A stretch of DNA of 40,737 nt from the NCBI RefSeq assembly GCF_004168205.1, contig NZ_RCYB01000015.1, positions 1-40,737 of the forward strand, in the 5' to 3' direction. Numbering within the stretch: position 1 is the stretch's first letter; each line of letters starts with the position of its first letter. A model generated the notes under the pieces. That model was given only the letters and a program-made list of their open reading frames with translations. It had not been told where the DNA came from and did no database searches. Shown here piece after piece: positions 33,380 to 40,737 of this stretch. This DNA is from Catenibacterium sp. co_0103 (lineage in GTDB: Bacteria; Bacillota_I; Bacilli_A; Erysipelotrichales; Coprobacillaceae). A program made the translations under genes and the position numbers.

Positions 33380-33948
33380 ATTCTCCCTCCCAATAATTTA
33401 CTCTTATAACATATCAAATATGAAATAAGAGCAGATATTCCGCCTACCATAATACCACCTAGAATATCTGTTGGGTAGTGCACCATGAAATAATTACGAC
33501 TTAGTCCCATTAATGCGACAAAGATAAAAACTAACCAGCTGTATTTCTTATTACATGTTAAGAATATACACATCATAACAGCCATAGTAGCTGTGGTATG
33601 TCCTGAAGGAAATGAAAATTCTTTATAATGTAAGCCTCCTACATACTTCCACCAGTTATAGTATTCGTCCACACCGGATAAATAAGGACGATGACGTCCT
33701 ATCGCATTCTTTAAAAAGAGACTTGTAAAGATAGCGCCTATCGCAAGACTAATGAGGATACATATACCAAGTTTTCTTGTCTTTTTAAAATAAATGAGTA
33801 CCAGGGATAAAGCGATAAAGAAGATGCCTTTATCACCAAAATAAGAGATAAAGCGAAAGAATGGTGTAAGTGCACCATTTGTACTTTCAGCAAGATGATG
33901 AAGGAAATGAAGGAGTGTATAGTCATATAATTGTCCTAATTCTCTCAT
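33376..33948 (-). CDS. PAP2-family membrane phosphatase
   Basis: This 190-residue membrane protein has the three-part active site: K-x6-RP (KNAIGRHRP), PSGHTTA and SRNYFMVHYPTD, with the catalytic His in the last motif. Five or six helices surround it (FFIALSLVLIYF and LGICILISLAIGAIF, for example). Family members dephosphorylate undecaprenyl pyrophosphate or phosphatidic/PG phosphate outside the membrane. Which lipid applies is unknown. It overlaps both neighbours by four bases. Confidence 0.9.
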   Translation of the reverse strand: MRELGQLYDYTLLHFLHHLAESTNGALTPFFRFISYFGDKGIFFIALSLVLIYFKKTRKLGICILISLAIGAIFTSLFLKNAIGRHRPYLSGVDEYYNWWKYVGGLHYKEFSFPSGHTTATMAVMMCIFLTCNKKYSWLVFIFVALMGLSRNYFMVHYPTDILGGIMVGGISALISYLICYKSKLLGGRI

Positions 33949-34520
33949 TTTCTCATCAAGTCCTTATCATCAATTGCGCTAATTACACGACATGGATTGC
34001 CTCCCGCAATCACAAATGGTGGGATATCATCCTTTACAACTGATCCTGGTTCAATAATAGATTCTCTATTGATCTTTACACCTGGATAAATCACTGTATT
34101 GGATCCAATGCATACTCCTTCATAAATACGTACTGGCAGTGTACCTTCTAATCCTTTTGCACGATCCTGGCTACTCGTTGGTGTAACTGATGTGAGTATT
34201 GTGACATTATATCCAATAGTCACATTATCACTAATAGACACTATTCCACTATCATCAATAAAGAGATTATCTTTAGAATAGAAGTTCTTCCCTAAAGAGA
34301 TATTATAGCCATATGTACAATGAAAAGGCTGTTCAATAAAGGCTTCATTCCATTCATTTAATAGTTTATCTAGTATAAGATTGATATCATCTCTTTTAAG
34401 CGGTGAAAGATTGTTTAACTCATGACAGAGACTCTTACAATAAAGACGATCATTGTAGAGTTCTTTTGAAAATGGCTGATAGAGTTCGCCTGAAATCATA
34501 TCGCTTTTTGTATCATTCAT
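33945..34520 (-). CDS. Maltose O-acetyltransferase-like hexapeptide acetyltransferase
   Basis: The 191-residue protein has an N-terminal Maa/NodL domain with MISGELYQPFSKEL and a left-handed beta-helix of hexapeptide turns ending GVKINRESIIEPGSVVKDDI, then PFVIAGGNPCRVI. The catalytic His of related enzymes falls at TSVTPTSSQDR, where no His is visible, so activity may differ; the usual motif is TxxHP. It overlaps the EIIB-like gene by four bases. Natural substrate unknown. Confidence 0.8.
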   Translation of the reverse strand: MNDTKSDMISGELYQPFSKELYNDRLYCKSLCHELNNLSPLKRDDINLILDKLLNEWNEAFIEQPFHCTYGYNISLGKNFYSKDNLFIDDSGIVSISDNVTIGYNVTILTSVTPTSSQDRAKGLEGTLPVRIYEGVCIGSNTVIYPGVKINRESIIEPGSVVKDDIPPFVIAGGNPCRVISAIDDKDLMRK

Positions 34521-35116
34521 TCTTTATGCCCCCTATAGTAATATTGAATCTGTTTGTATAATGCGCCACAATCATATGTCGCAAAGACCTGCGGATCAAT
34601 CACACCTACATCTTTATGTGTCAATGTTTCTATCTCTTCTTTCTTATAACCCATTTGTGGTGCTAATAATACAACATCATAATAGAGACACTTCTTTTCC
34701 ACAGTATGAACTGCTGCCCCTTCTATGATCAATGGGAGATTGTTTTTTAAAATATAGTTCTGCATCTTTTCCTTAAAAAATCCTGATGTCATTCCCCCAC
34801 TACAGCATAAAACCACCTTCATTGGTTCCACTTTTTCTTCTATGAGTTTATTAATCATACATTGATAAAGTTCTAAGGCAATAGGAAATGTCGTTAATGG
34901 GAAGTGAAGATAGAAGATCTGTTTATCATCACTGATGATTTTTTCTTCTATCATACCTATATCATGAAAGTGAATAGAAGCAGTACGATTTTGATAGGCA
35001 ATATGATATTCATTTTCATTAAATTGTATTTGAAAACGAGAATCATCTTTTAACTGGAAATAGAGATAACGTTTATAAACTTCTAGATTTTCTTTTTGAT
35101 AGAACGTATCAATCAT
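34517..35116 (-). CDS. Orphan EIIB-like protein with unknown N-terminal domain (Cys105)
   Basis: This 199-residue protein has two halves. The first 95 residues match nothing I recognise except the paralogue at 24361-24966. The second half reads like the cellobiose/lactose PTS EIIB: KVVLCCSGGMTS (phospho-cysteine position Cys105), later YDVVLLAPQMGYKKEEIETL and VGVIDPQVFATYDCGAL. No EIIA or EIIC gene is present, so transport is unlikely; a phosphorylation-state sensor is possible. It overlaps pepF by eight bases and the acetyltransferase by four, so all are translated together. Homology by eye; not verified. Confidence 0.7.
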   Translation of the reverse strand: MIDTFYQKENLEVYKRYLYFQLKDDSRFQIQFNENEYHIAYQNRTASIHFHDIGMIEEKIISDDKQIFYLHFPLTTFPIALELYQCMINKLIEEKVEPMKVVLCCSGGMTSGFFKEKMQNYILKNNLPLIIEGAAVHTVEKKCLYYDVVLLAPQMGYKKEEIETLTHKDVGVIDPQVFATYDCGALYKQIQYYYRGHKE

Positions 35117-36854
35117 GTTTGTATTCCTCTAGAAGTGTTTTAAATGTATCAATATCTTCTTTGATGATATCAATAGAACTCTGCCAGAACGACTCATTTG
35201 TGAGATCTAGATCAAGTGTTTTCGCAATATCTTCTAAATCCATCTTACCTGTGACCGAAAGGAATGTTTCATAATCCTCTGGAAAGTGTTCAGGTTTTTT
35301 TTGATAACGTGCATAAAGTCCTTTCGCAAGTAATGAACCAAAGGCGTATGGGTAGTTATAGAATGAATAGTCTGAATCATAATAATGAGGTTTCCATGTC
35401 CACATATATGGATGGAGATAATTATGATCTAATCCATCACCATACGCTTCTATCTGTGCTTGAAGCATGATTTTCTTTGTTTCTTCCGCACTCACTGGTC
35501 CTTGTTTTCTTGCTTCAAAGAAGCGGCTTTCAAATAAGAAACGGGAATAAATATCACAGATCACCTGTACCGCATTACTTAATGTATTCTCTAATATCAC
35601 AATCTTTTGAGTAGGTGTTGCTGATTTTAATGCACCTTTTCCCACTATTGTTTCACAGAAGTTAGAGGCTGTTTCTCCAATAGGCATTGGATAATGGGTA
35701 TTCAATATTGTTTGATTGCCTAAACATCTTCCATGGAAACCATGACCAAATTCATGGGCTACAGTAATCACATCAGAAAAATGATTTCCATAGTTGAATA
35801 AGAAACGACTTTGTTTTAAACTTCTAATATTTTCACAGAATGCACCACCAACTTTATTTTCTCTTGGATAGACATCATCCCAATGATTCTTAATTGCATG
35901 AGTCGCAAAATCACCTAAATGTTTTGAGAATGTGTAGAACTGATCCACGACAAATTGAGAACCTTTCTCAAATGGATAGTCTTCATCATCTTCAACAACA
36001 GGGGCATATAGTTCAAACCAAGGTAAGCCGTTCTGATAGCCTAGATAGTCTGCCTTGATTTTTAGATATTCTCTTATATCAGGTAAATTCTTCTTCATTA
36101 CAGAAAGTAATGTATTAAGAGTCTCCATCTTTAATCGTGATTTGATACATGATTCTACTAATGGTGTTTCATATCCTCTCAGTTTACTTGTATAGAGTAC
36201 TTCTCCCTTGATTCCACTTAAACATGTCGCAATCGTTTCTTCATATGGTTTATAGGCTTCTAGTTCTGCGAAATAAGCTTTCATTCTTGTCTGCTTATCT
36301 GGACTATGAGCCATGTTCAGTACTTTAGTCAAAGGATAATCATATCCATCTATATTCACTTTAATAGAAGATACAACTGCATCCTTATGCTTCATCCAGG
36401 CATAAGAACCTGTATTTTTCATATGAGCTATGATCGATTCCTGTTTTTCATCTAAGCGATGTTTTTGATTACGTTGAATCTCTTTTAAAATATATTCATG
36501 TTCCTTAATAAAAGAATCCTGACAACTATCTAAATCAAACTCCGCAATATAGGCATTATTCTTAATATCTTCTCCTATCATTGAGGCAGTTATATTATTT
36601 AATTGATCAAGATAACGTGATGCTTCGACGTTATCTGTATGAGCTGATAAAGAAAGCTGTATAAAAAAATGAAGCATTTCTACTCTCTTTTCAATTTCTA
36701 TTTTTGTCTCTATTATTTTATGTAATGCCGCTTCTGTTTTCTCGCTTCTATAAGCACAATAGTTCTTATTTAAATCCTTAAGCGTGTTTAAATCTTCTTG
36801 AAATTTTTTGTCTTGAAATGACGTATATAAGGCATCAAGATTCCATTCGTTCAT
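35109..36854 (-). CDS. pepF: Oligoendopeptidase F (M3 metallopeptidase)
   Basis: This 581-residue intracellular peptidase cleaves short peptides. The zinc motif HEFGHGFH lies near residue 365, followed by PIGETASNFCETIV with the third ligand Glu, and the C-terminal HPYMWTWKPHYYDSDYSFYNYPYAFG for substrate binding. The start at 36854 has GGAGATG upstream. As first gene of the operon it sets the expression of the others. It may feed on peptides from the Opp system elsewhere in this window. Confidence 0.92.
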   Translation of the reverse strand: MNEWNLDALYTSFQDKKFQEDLNTLKDLNKNYCAYRSEKTEAALHKIIETKIEIEKRVEMLHFFIQLSLSAHTDNVEASRYLDQLNNITASMIGEDIKNNAYIAEFDLDSCQDSFIKEHEYILKEIQRNQKHRLDEKQESIIAHMKNTGSYAWMKHKDAVVSSIKVNIDGYDYPLTKVLNMAHSPDKQTRMKAYFAELEAYKPYEETIATCLSGIKGEVLYTSKLRGYETPLVESCIKSRLKMETLNTLLSVMKKNLPDIREYLKIKADYLGYQNGLPWFELYAPVVEDDEDYPFEKGSQFVVDQFYTFSKHLGDFATHAIKNHWDDVYPRENKVGGAFCENIRSLKQSRFLFNYGNHFSDVITVAHEFGHGFHGRCLGNQTILNTHYPMPIGETASNFCETIVGKGALKSATPTQKIVILENTLSNAVQVICDIYSRFLFESRFFEARKQGPVSAEETKKIMLQAQIEAYGDGLDHNYLHPYMWTWKPHYYDSDYSFYNYPYAFGSLLAKGLYARYQKKPEHFPEDYETFLSVTGKMDLEDIAKTLDLDLTNESFWQSSIDIIKEDIDTFKTLLEEYKHD

Positions 36855-36927
36855 TATTAATCATCTCCTAATTGTATTATACCTTATCTCTCTCATTTGT
36901 GTTAAACTTATCTTGGGTGATAAAAAA

Positions 36928-38679
36928 ATGATAAAAGAATTACAGAAAAGATTAAAAGAACAAAATATCAAGTTCTATTATGTGCCTACTGATGATGATC
37001 ATCAAAGTGAAATTGTAGGCGAACATGACCAGTTTAGAAAGTATCTAAGCGGCTTTACTGGTTCTGCTGGAGTCCTAGTTGTAGGACAGGAAGAAGCATG
37101 GTTATGGACTGATGGACGTTATTTCATTCAGGCAGAAAAAGAACTCTATCCTGGTATTAAGCTCATGAAGATGGGTAATGCAGATGTTCCTAGTGTGAAG
37201 GATTTCCTCATTGATCATCTTGATGATGGTGATGTTCTTGGTTTCAATGGTAAAGTAACAACTGCTTCATTTATCATTGATTTAGATGAAGGTAGAGAAA
37301 CTGATTTTGAATTAAAAGACATCGATATGACTGATGTATGGACAAATCGTCCAGAACGTTCTCATGAACCTGCTTATATCTATGATGTGAAGTATCATGG
37401 ACAAAGCACAGCACAGAAGCTTGAATGGATTCGTGGTTATATGGAAGAGAATGAATGTAATGCGCATATCATTACATCATTAGATGATATTGCATGGACC
37501 TTCAATATTAGAGGTAAGGATATTCCTCATTCTCCAATGGCTATGGCATTTAGTATTATTACTTTAGATAATGCTTATTTATATCTTCAGGATGGTACTT
37601 ATGATGAAGCGATGATTGAAGCTTATAAGAATGATGGTGTTGAAATCCGTTCTTATGATGATATCTATCTAGATACAAAAAGATTAAGTGGTCAGGTACT
37701 TGTAGACTTAAGTGCTATTAACTATGCCATCTATTCATTTATAGACTGTGAAATCATGGATGGATCTAACCCATCTCAATACTTCAAGAGTATTAAGTCA
37801 GATGTAGAAATTGAAAATACAAAGCATGCCCATTTAAAAGATGGTGTAGCAATGACTAAGTTCATGTATTGGTTAAAGACTTCTATGCCTGATGATGCGA
37901 CTGAATGTTCTATTACTGATAAGCTATTAAGCTTTAGAGAAGCACAGGAATTATTTACTGATGTTTCATTTAATACAATTACTGCTTATAAAGAAAATGC
38001 GGCATTAATGCATTATCATCCATCTCACGAACAAGATGTTCATGTTAAAAAAGAAGGTATGCTTCTTATTGATTCAGGTGGACAGTATTTAGATGGTACA
38101 ACTGATATTACACGTACATTCATTTTAGGTGAAATCAGTGGAACTGAAAGAAAATACTTCACATATGTATTAAAGGCTATGTTGAAGATGCAGGAAGCTG
38201 TTTTCTTATATGGTGCAAATGGTATCTGGATTGATGGTCTTGTAAGACATGAGTTATGGAAGCAGCATATTGATTTCCAGTGTGGTACAGGTCATGGTGT
38301 GGGTCATTTCTTAAATGTCCATGAAGGACCAAATGATATTAGACCACGTTTACGTGATCCACGTAAACCTTCTGCAATTCAGGAAGCAGGTATGATTACA
38401 ACGGATGAACCTGGTGTTTATATTGAAGGTCAGTTTGGTATCCGTTTAGAAAATGAATTATTATGTGTTGAAGATATCAAGAATGAGTATGGTCAGTGGA
38501 TGAAGTTTGAACCTCTTACTTTATGTCCTATTGACTTAGATGGTCTTGATGTTTCTTTACTAACAACTGATGAAAGAGAAGCATTGAATAAGTATCATGA
38601 ATTCGTAAGAGAATCATTAAATCCATACTTAACTGATGAAGAAAATGAATGGTTAAAAACTTATACAAGAGGTATTTAA
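36928..38679 (+). CDS. Xaa-Pro aminopeptidase (M24B, three-domain)
   Basis: This 583-residue protein has two creatinase-like N-terminal domains and a C-terminal pita-bread catalytic domain. Metal ligands fall at Asp382 and Asp393 (LLIDSGGQYLDGTTDITRTF), His in GTGHGVGHFLN, Glu in TTDEPGVYIEG and Glu in RLENELL. It removes N-terminal residues before proline. The ATG at 36928 is supported by GGGTGA seven bases before; an upstream TTG at 36913 overlaps it. It lies divergently to pepF, and the AKR gene begins one base after its stop. Confidence 0.93.
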   Translation: MIKELQKRLKEQNIKFYYVPTDDDHQSEIVGEHDQFRKYLSGFTGSAGVLVVGQEEAWLWTDGRYFIQAEKELYPGIKLMKMGNADVPSVKDFLIDHLDDGDVLGFNGKVTTASFIIDLDEGRETDFELKDIDMTDVWTNRPERSHEPAYIYDVKYHGQSTAQKLEWIRGYMEENECNAHIITSLDDIAWTFNIRGKDIPHSPMAMAFSIITLDNAYLYLQDGTYDEAMIEAYKNDGVEIRSYDDIYLDTKRLSGQVLVDLSAINYAIYSFIDCEIMDGSNPSQYFKSIKSDVEIENTKHAHLKDGVAMTKFMYWLKTSMPDDATECSITDKLLSFREAQELFTDVSFNTITAYKENAALMHYHPSHEQDVHVKKEGMLLIDSGGQYLDGTTDITRTFILGEISGTERKYFTYVLKAMLKMQEAVFLYGANGIWIDGLVRHELWKQHIDFQCGTGHGVGHFLNVHEGPNDIRPRLRDPRKPSAIQEAGMITTDEPGVYIEGQFGIRLENELLCVEDIKNEYGQWMKFEPLTLCPIDLDGLDVSLLTTDEREALNKYHEFVRESLNPYLTDEENEWLKTYTRGI

Positions 38680-38680
38680 T

Positions 38681-39601
38681 ATGAAGTACTATGATTTACC
38701 AAAAACTGATTTAAAAGTATCTGAAATAGCCTTGGGCTGCATGCGCATTGCAGATAAGAGTGTTGAGGAAGTAGAAGAACTTGTGAAGACTGCATTAGAT
38801 TGTGGTATTAACTTTTTTGATCATGCTGACATTTATGGTGGAGGAAAGTCAGAAGAGTTATTTGGCCAAGTTCTTGAAAAACATCCTGAATATCGTGAAA
38901 AGATGATTATTCAGACAAAGTGTGCCATTGTACCTGGGAAACGTTATGACTTTTCTAAAGAGTATATTATAAATGCGGTCAATGGGTCATTAAAAAGACT
39001 CCATACTGATCATGTAGAAATTCTTTTATTACATAGACCTGATGCATTATGTGACCCTCAAGAAGTGGCAGAAGCATTTGATGAACTGTATGTTAGTGGT
39101 AAGGTCAAATACTTTGGAGTATCTAATCATACACCAGGACAGATTGCCTTATTACAGAAGTATACAAAGCATCCTATTATTATTAATCAGTTACAGCTTT
39201 CTATTGTGCATTCTGTGATGATTGATAGTGGCATGAACATGAATATGAAGGAAGACTTTGCGATTGATAAAGATGGCGGTGTGCTTGATTATTGTCGATT
39301 AAATAATATCACAATCCAGGCTTGGAGCATTGTGCAGGCGTCTTGGGCTGAAGGGACTTTTTTAAATCATCCTGATTATAAGAAATTAAATAACATCCTT
39401 GATGATCTAGCAGAGAAATATAATGTTACTCCTGCCGCAATTGCGACTGCATGGATTTTAAGACATCCTGCCCATATTCAAGCAATTACTGGTACGACTT
39501 CTCCTAAACATTTAATTGAAACAGCAGAAGCTGCGAATATTGAATTAACACGTCAGGAATGGTATGATCTTTATCTAGCAAGCGGTAAACCTTTACCATA
39601 A
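38681..39601 (+). CDS. Aldo/keto reductase
   Basis: A 306-residue TIM-barrel NADPH-dependent oxidoreductase. The catalytic tetrad is visible as Asp and Tyr in NFFDHADIYGGG, Lys in IQTKCAI, and His in LLLHRPD; ASWILRHP-like AIATAWILRHPAHIQAI is the cofactor segment. Closest to the YdhF subgroup. Substrate unknown. The ATG follows the peptidase stop by one base. Confidence 0.9.
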   Translation: MKYYDLPKTDLKVSEIALGCMRIADKSVEEVEELVKTALDCGINFFDHADIYGGGKSEELFGQVLEKHPEYREKMIIQTKCAIVPGKRYDFSKEYIINAVNGSLKRLHTDHVEILLLHRPDALCDPQEVAEAFDELYVSGKVKYFGVSNHTPGQIALLQKYTKHPIIINQLQLSIVHSVMIDSGMNMNMKEDFAIDKDGGVLDYCRLNNITIQAWSIVQASWAEGTFLNHPDYKKLNNILDDLAEKYNVTPAAIATAWILRHPAHIQAITGTTSPKHLIETAEAANIELTRQEWYDLYLASGKPLP

Positions 39602-39613
39602 GGGGGTTAATCT

Positions 39614-40234
39614 ATGAAAGTACTTATGATTAATGGAAGCTCTCGTAATAATGGCTGTACACGTGCAGCGTTAGATATTATGACTGAGACATTTAAAGAA
39701 GAAGAAGGTATTGAAACAGAAATCATCTTTATCGGTAATCAGCCTATTGCGGATTGTATGAACTGTAAGAAATGTGTAACTGAACATCAATGTGTATTTG
39801 ATGATGTAGTCAATGAAATCACTACAAAAGCAAAAGACTGTGATGGCTTTATCTTTGCCTCACCTGTCTATTATGCTCATCCGAGTGCAAGATTACTTGC
39901 AGTATTAGACAGAGCCTTCTATTCAAATAAGAGTGTCTTTGTCTATAAACCAGGCGCTTGTATCTTTAGTGCAAGACGTGCTGGACAAGTGGCAAGCATG
40001 GATGTTGTCAACAAACATTTCAGCATCTCTCATATGCCTATTGTATCTGCCAATTATTGGAATGAAGTCTTTGGACGTGAACCTGAAGATGTTTATAAAG
40101 ATGCAGAAGGTGTTGCGACTATGCAGAATATCGCCAAAAATATGAGCTGGCTTCTTAAGTCTATTGAAGCAGGTAAAAAAGATGGTCTTGAAAGACCAGA
40201 GCTCTCTACTGGACATACGAACTTTCATCATTAA
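39614..40234 (+). CDS. NADPH-dependent FMN reductase / iron-sulfur flavoprotein family
   Basis: This 206-residue flavodoxin-fold protein starts MKVLMINGSSRNNGCT, the FMN phosphate loop. CMNCKKC-x4-QC (around residues 47-58) is a compact cysteine motif that in relatives binds an Fe-S cluster. FASPVYYAHPSARL contacts FMN. AGGGGG precedes the ATG. It is the last gene of the M24/AKR operon, ending at a terminator. The role is probably electron transfer or quinone reduction; the partner is unknown. Confidence 0.88.
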   Translation: MKVLMINGSSRNNGCTRAALDIMTETFKEEEGIETEIIFIGNQPIADCMNCKKCVTEHQCVFDDVVNEITTKAKDCDGFIFASPVYYAHPSARLLAVLDRAFYSNKSVFVYKPGACIFSARRAGQVASMDVVNKHFSISHMPIVSANYWNEVFGREPEDVYKDAEGVATMQNIAKNMSWLLKSIEAGKKDGLERPELSTGHTNFHH

Positions 40235-40258
40235 GAGAAGAATTTTTCTTCTCTTTTT
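40233..40258 (+). terminator. Terminator after the flavoprotein
   Basis: AAGAGAAGAA (40233-40242) and TTCTTCTCTT (40246-40255) with a TTT loop and a T-run. Confidence 0.9.
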
Positions 40259-40265
40259 TATATAT

Positions 40266-40312
40266 TTGTAAGCGCTTGTTATATTGACGATTGTTTATAT
40301 GAGGACTAGAAT
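40266..40312 (+). promoter_or_regulatory. Promoter of the small lipoprotein gene, with cre-like site
   Basis: The promoter is TTGACG (40284-40289), 17 bp, TAGAAT (40307-40312). Directly upstream, 40266-40280 matches the CcpA cre consensus WTGNAANCGNWNNCW at all fixed positions but one. Its position upstream of the -35 could mean carbon-source control. Confidence 0.55.
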
Positions 40313-40343
40313 ACAGTTGTATGTGGGGAAAGAAGGCATTTCA

Positions 40344-40616
40344 ATGAGTAACTCTATCATGATGCGATTAATCAAATGTTTATCTATAATTATGTTAGTG
40401 ATTGGCTGTGTACAGCCACCCTCTGTACAGGCTTATTCACCTGTTCTTACAGAAACAGTTCAAAATACAAATAATACAAATAAAAATGCTTCAGTAACAG
40501 TTCAAAGAAAAGAACAACCTAAGCAGAACACTTTAGAACTATTTGTGATTACTATCTTAGTCACAATTCTTATTCTATTTTTTGTTGGAATAGTTCATAA
40601 AGATTTAAAAATATAA
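40344..40616 (+). CDS. Small lipoprotein-like protein with C-terminal membrane helix
   Basis: I do not recognise this 90-residue protein. The start chosen is the ATG at 40344, with AAGAAGG 8 bases before. A signal-like N-terminus (MMRLIKCLSIIMLVIGC) ends in a possible lipobox V-I-G-C, or alternatively a signal-peptidase cut after VQA. Then follow a polar Asn/Thr-rich linker (residues 35-60) and a C-terminal hydrophobic helix (LELFVITILVTILILFFVG). Both ends would sit in or on the membrane. Its own promoter and a cre-like site suggest regulation by carbon source. Confidence 0.6.
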   Translation: MSNSIMMRLIKCLSIIMLVIGCVQPPSVQAYSPVLTETVQNTNNTNKNASVTVQRKEQPKQNTLELFVITILVTILILFFVGIVHKDLKI

Positions 40617-40640
40617 AAAAAGAGATGTTGAACATCTCTT
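40613..40640. terminator. Terminator after the small lipoprotein gene
   Basis: AAGAGATGT (40620-40628) and ACATCTCTT (40632-40640) form a 9-bp stem. The A-run before it is a better T-tract on the minus strand, so it may serve a minus-strand gene beyond the window as well. Confidence 0.7.
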
Positions 40641-40662
40641 AGTCAGCAGGGAATATAACCCA

Positions 40663-40737
40663 ATGGTATTAAGTTAAACAAAACTAATACCATCAGGTAA
40701 TTAAGTTAAGGTGTCAGCTATATAAACGGCAGACACC
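40663..40737. repeat. Two palindromes with a 10-bp direct repeat at the right edge
   Basis: ATGGTATTA (40663-40671) pairs with TAATACCAT (40685-40693). GGTGTC-A-GC (40710-40718) pairs with GC-A-GACACC (40729-40737), with an A-A mismatch. ATTAAGTTAA occurs at 40668-40677 and 40700-40709. No gene is visible. It could be the end of a mobile element that continues past the window. Confidence 0.55.

Overview
The window looks like a chromosomal segment of an anaerobic, low-GC, gut-type Firmicute. A member of the Erysipelotrichales (Catenibacterium/Coprobacillus-like) is my best guess. This is inferred from strongly AT-rich codon use, purine-rich AGGAGG-type ribosome sites, a CIRCE-controlled groESL, a PerR/rubrerythrin pair, an oxygen-sensitive glycyl radical enzyme and two-gene C1-folate metabolism. 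I see no rRNA, tRNA or CRISPR array.

Bases 1-3180 are a mobile-element graveyard. They hold the 3' end of an IS110-type transposase, a HicB-like antitoxin scrap, a decayed Tn916 Orf21-like coupling-protein gene (stop plus frameshift), an apparently intact Phd/ParE-type toxin-antitoxin pair with its own palindrome-containing promoter, a DUF4143-type ATPase gene broken by three in-frame stops, and a 33-bp tandem repeat. Read on the minus strand, that repeat is the tail of an 11-residue CxxC-repeat protein.

Bases 3181-19030 are housekeeping. An oppABCDF peptide transporter (minus strand) has a promoter, a palindrome and a strong hairpin after oppA. It is followed by thioredoxin, MscS, a DegV protein, RNase J with a metallophosphatase whose active site is altered, a UPF0104-type membrane protein, groES-groEL under two CIRCE elements, a PLP aminotransferase and a YdjC/ChbG-type deacetylase.

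Bases 19100-25900 carry aroE-rdgB-trmL-DUF1461 (overlapping genes), fchA-folD and perR-rbr, then a divergent pair made of an odd EIIB-like protein and a PPP-type phosphoesterase. The FolD has lost its cyclohydrolase residues, which the partner FchA should make good.

Bases 25900-32300 hold a glycyl radical enzyme module: DeoR regulator, activase, GRE, FSA-type aldolase and glycerol-dehydrogenase homologue. The gene set resembles the E. coli pflDC/fsaB/gldA neighbourhood. Chemistry suggests cleavage of a deoxyketose phosphate to hydroxyacetone plus glyceraldehyde-3-phosphate, with GldA reducing the hydroxyacetone.

Bases 32300-40737 contain an unlisted 48-residue membrane protein, a tightly overlapping five-gene operon (pepF, EIIB-like sensor, acetyltransferase, PAP2 phosphatase, MBL-fold hydrolase), a divergent M24 peptidase/aldo-keto reductase/flavoprotein set, a small lipoprotein-like gene with a cre-like site, and palindromes at the right edge.

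The most novel material is the pair of EIIB-like paralogues (24361-24966 and 34517-35116). Both carry an unrecognised N-terminal domain. One keeps the phospho-cysteine motif and the other has Asp in its place.
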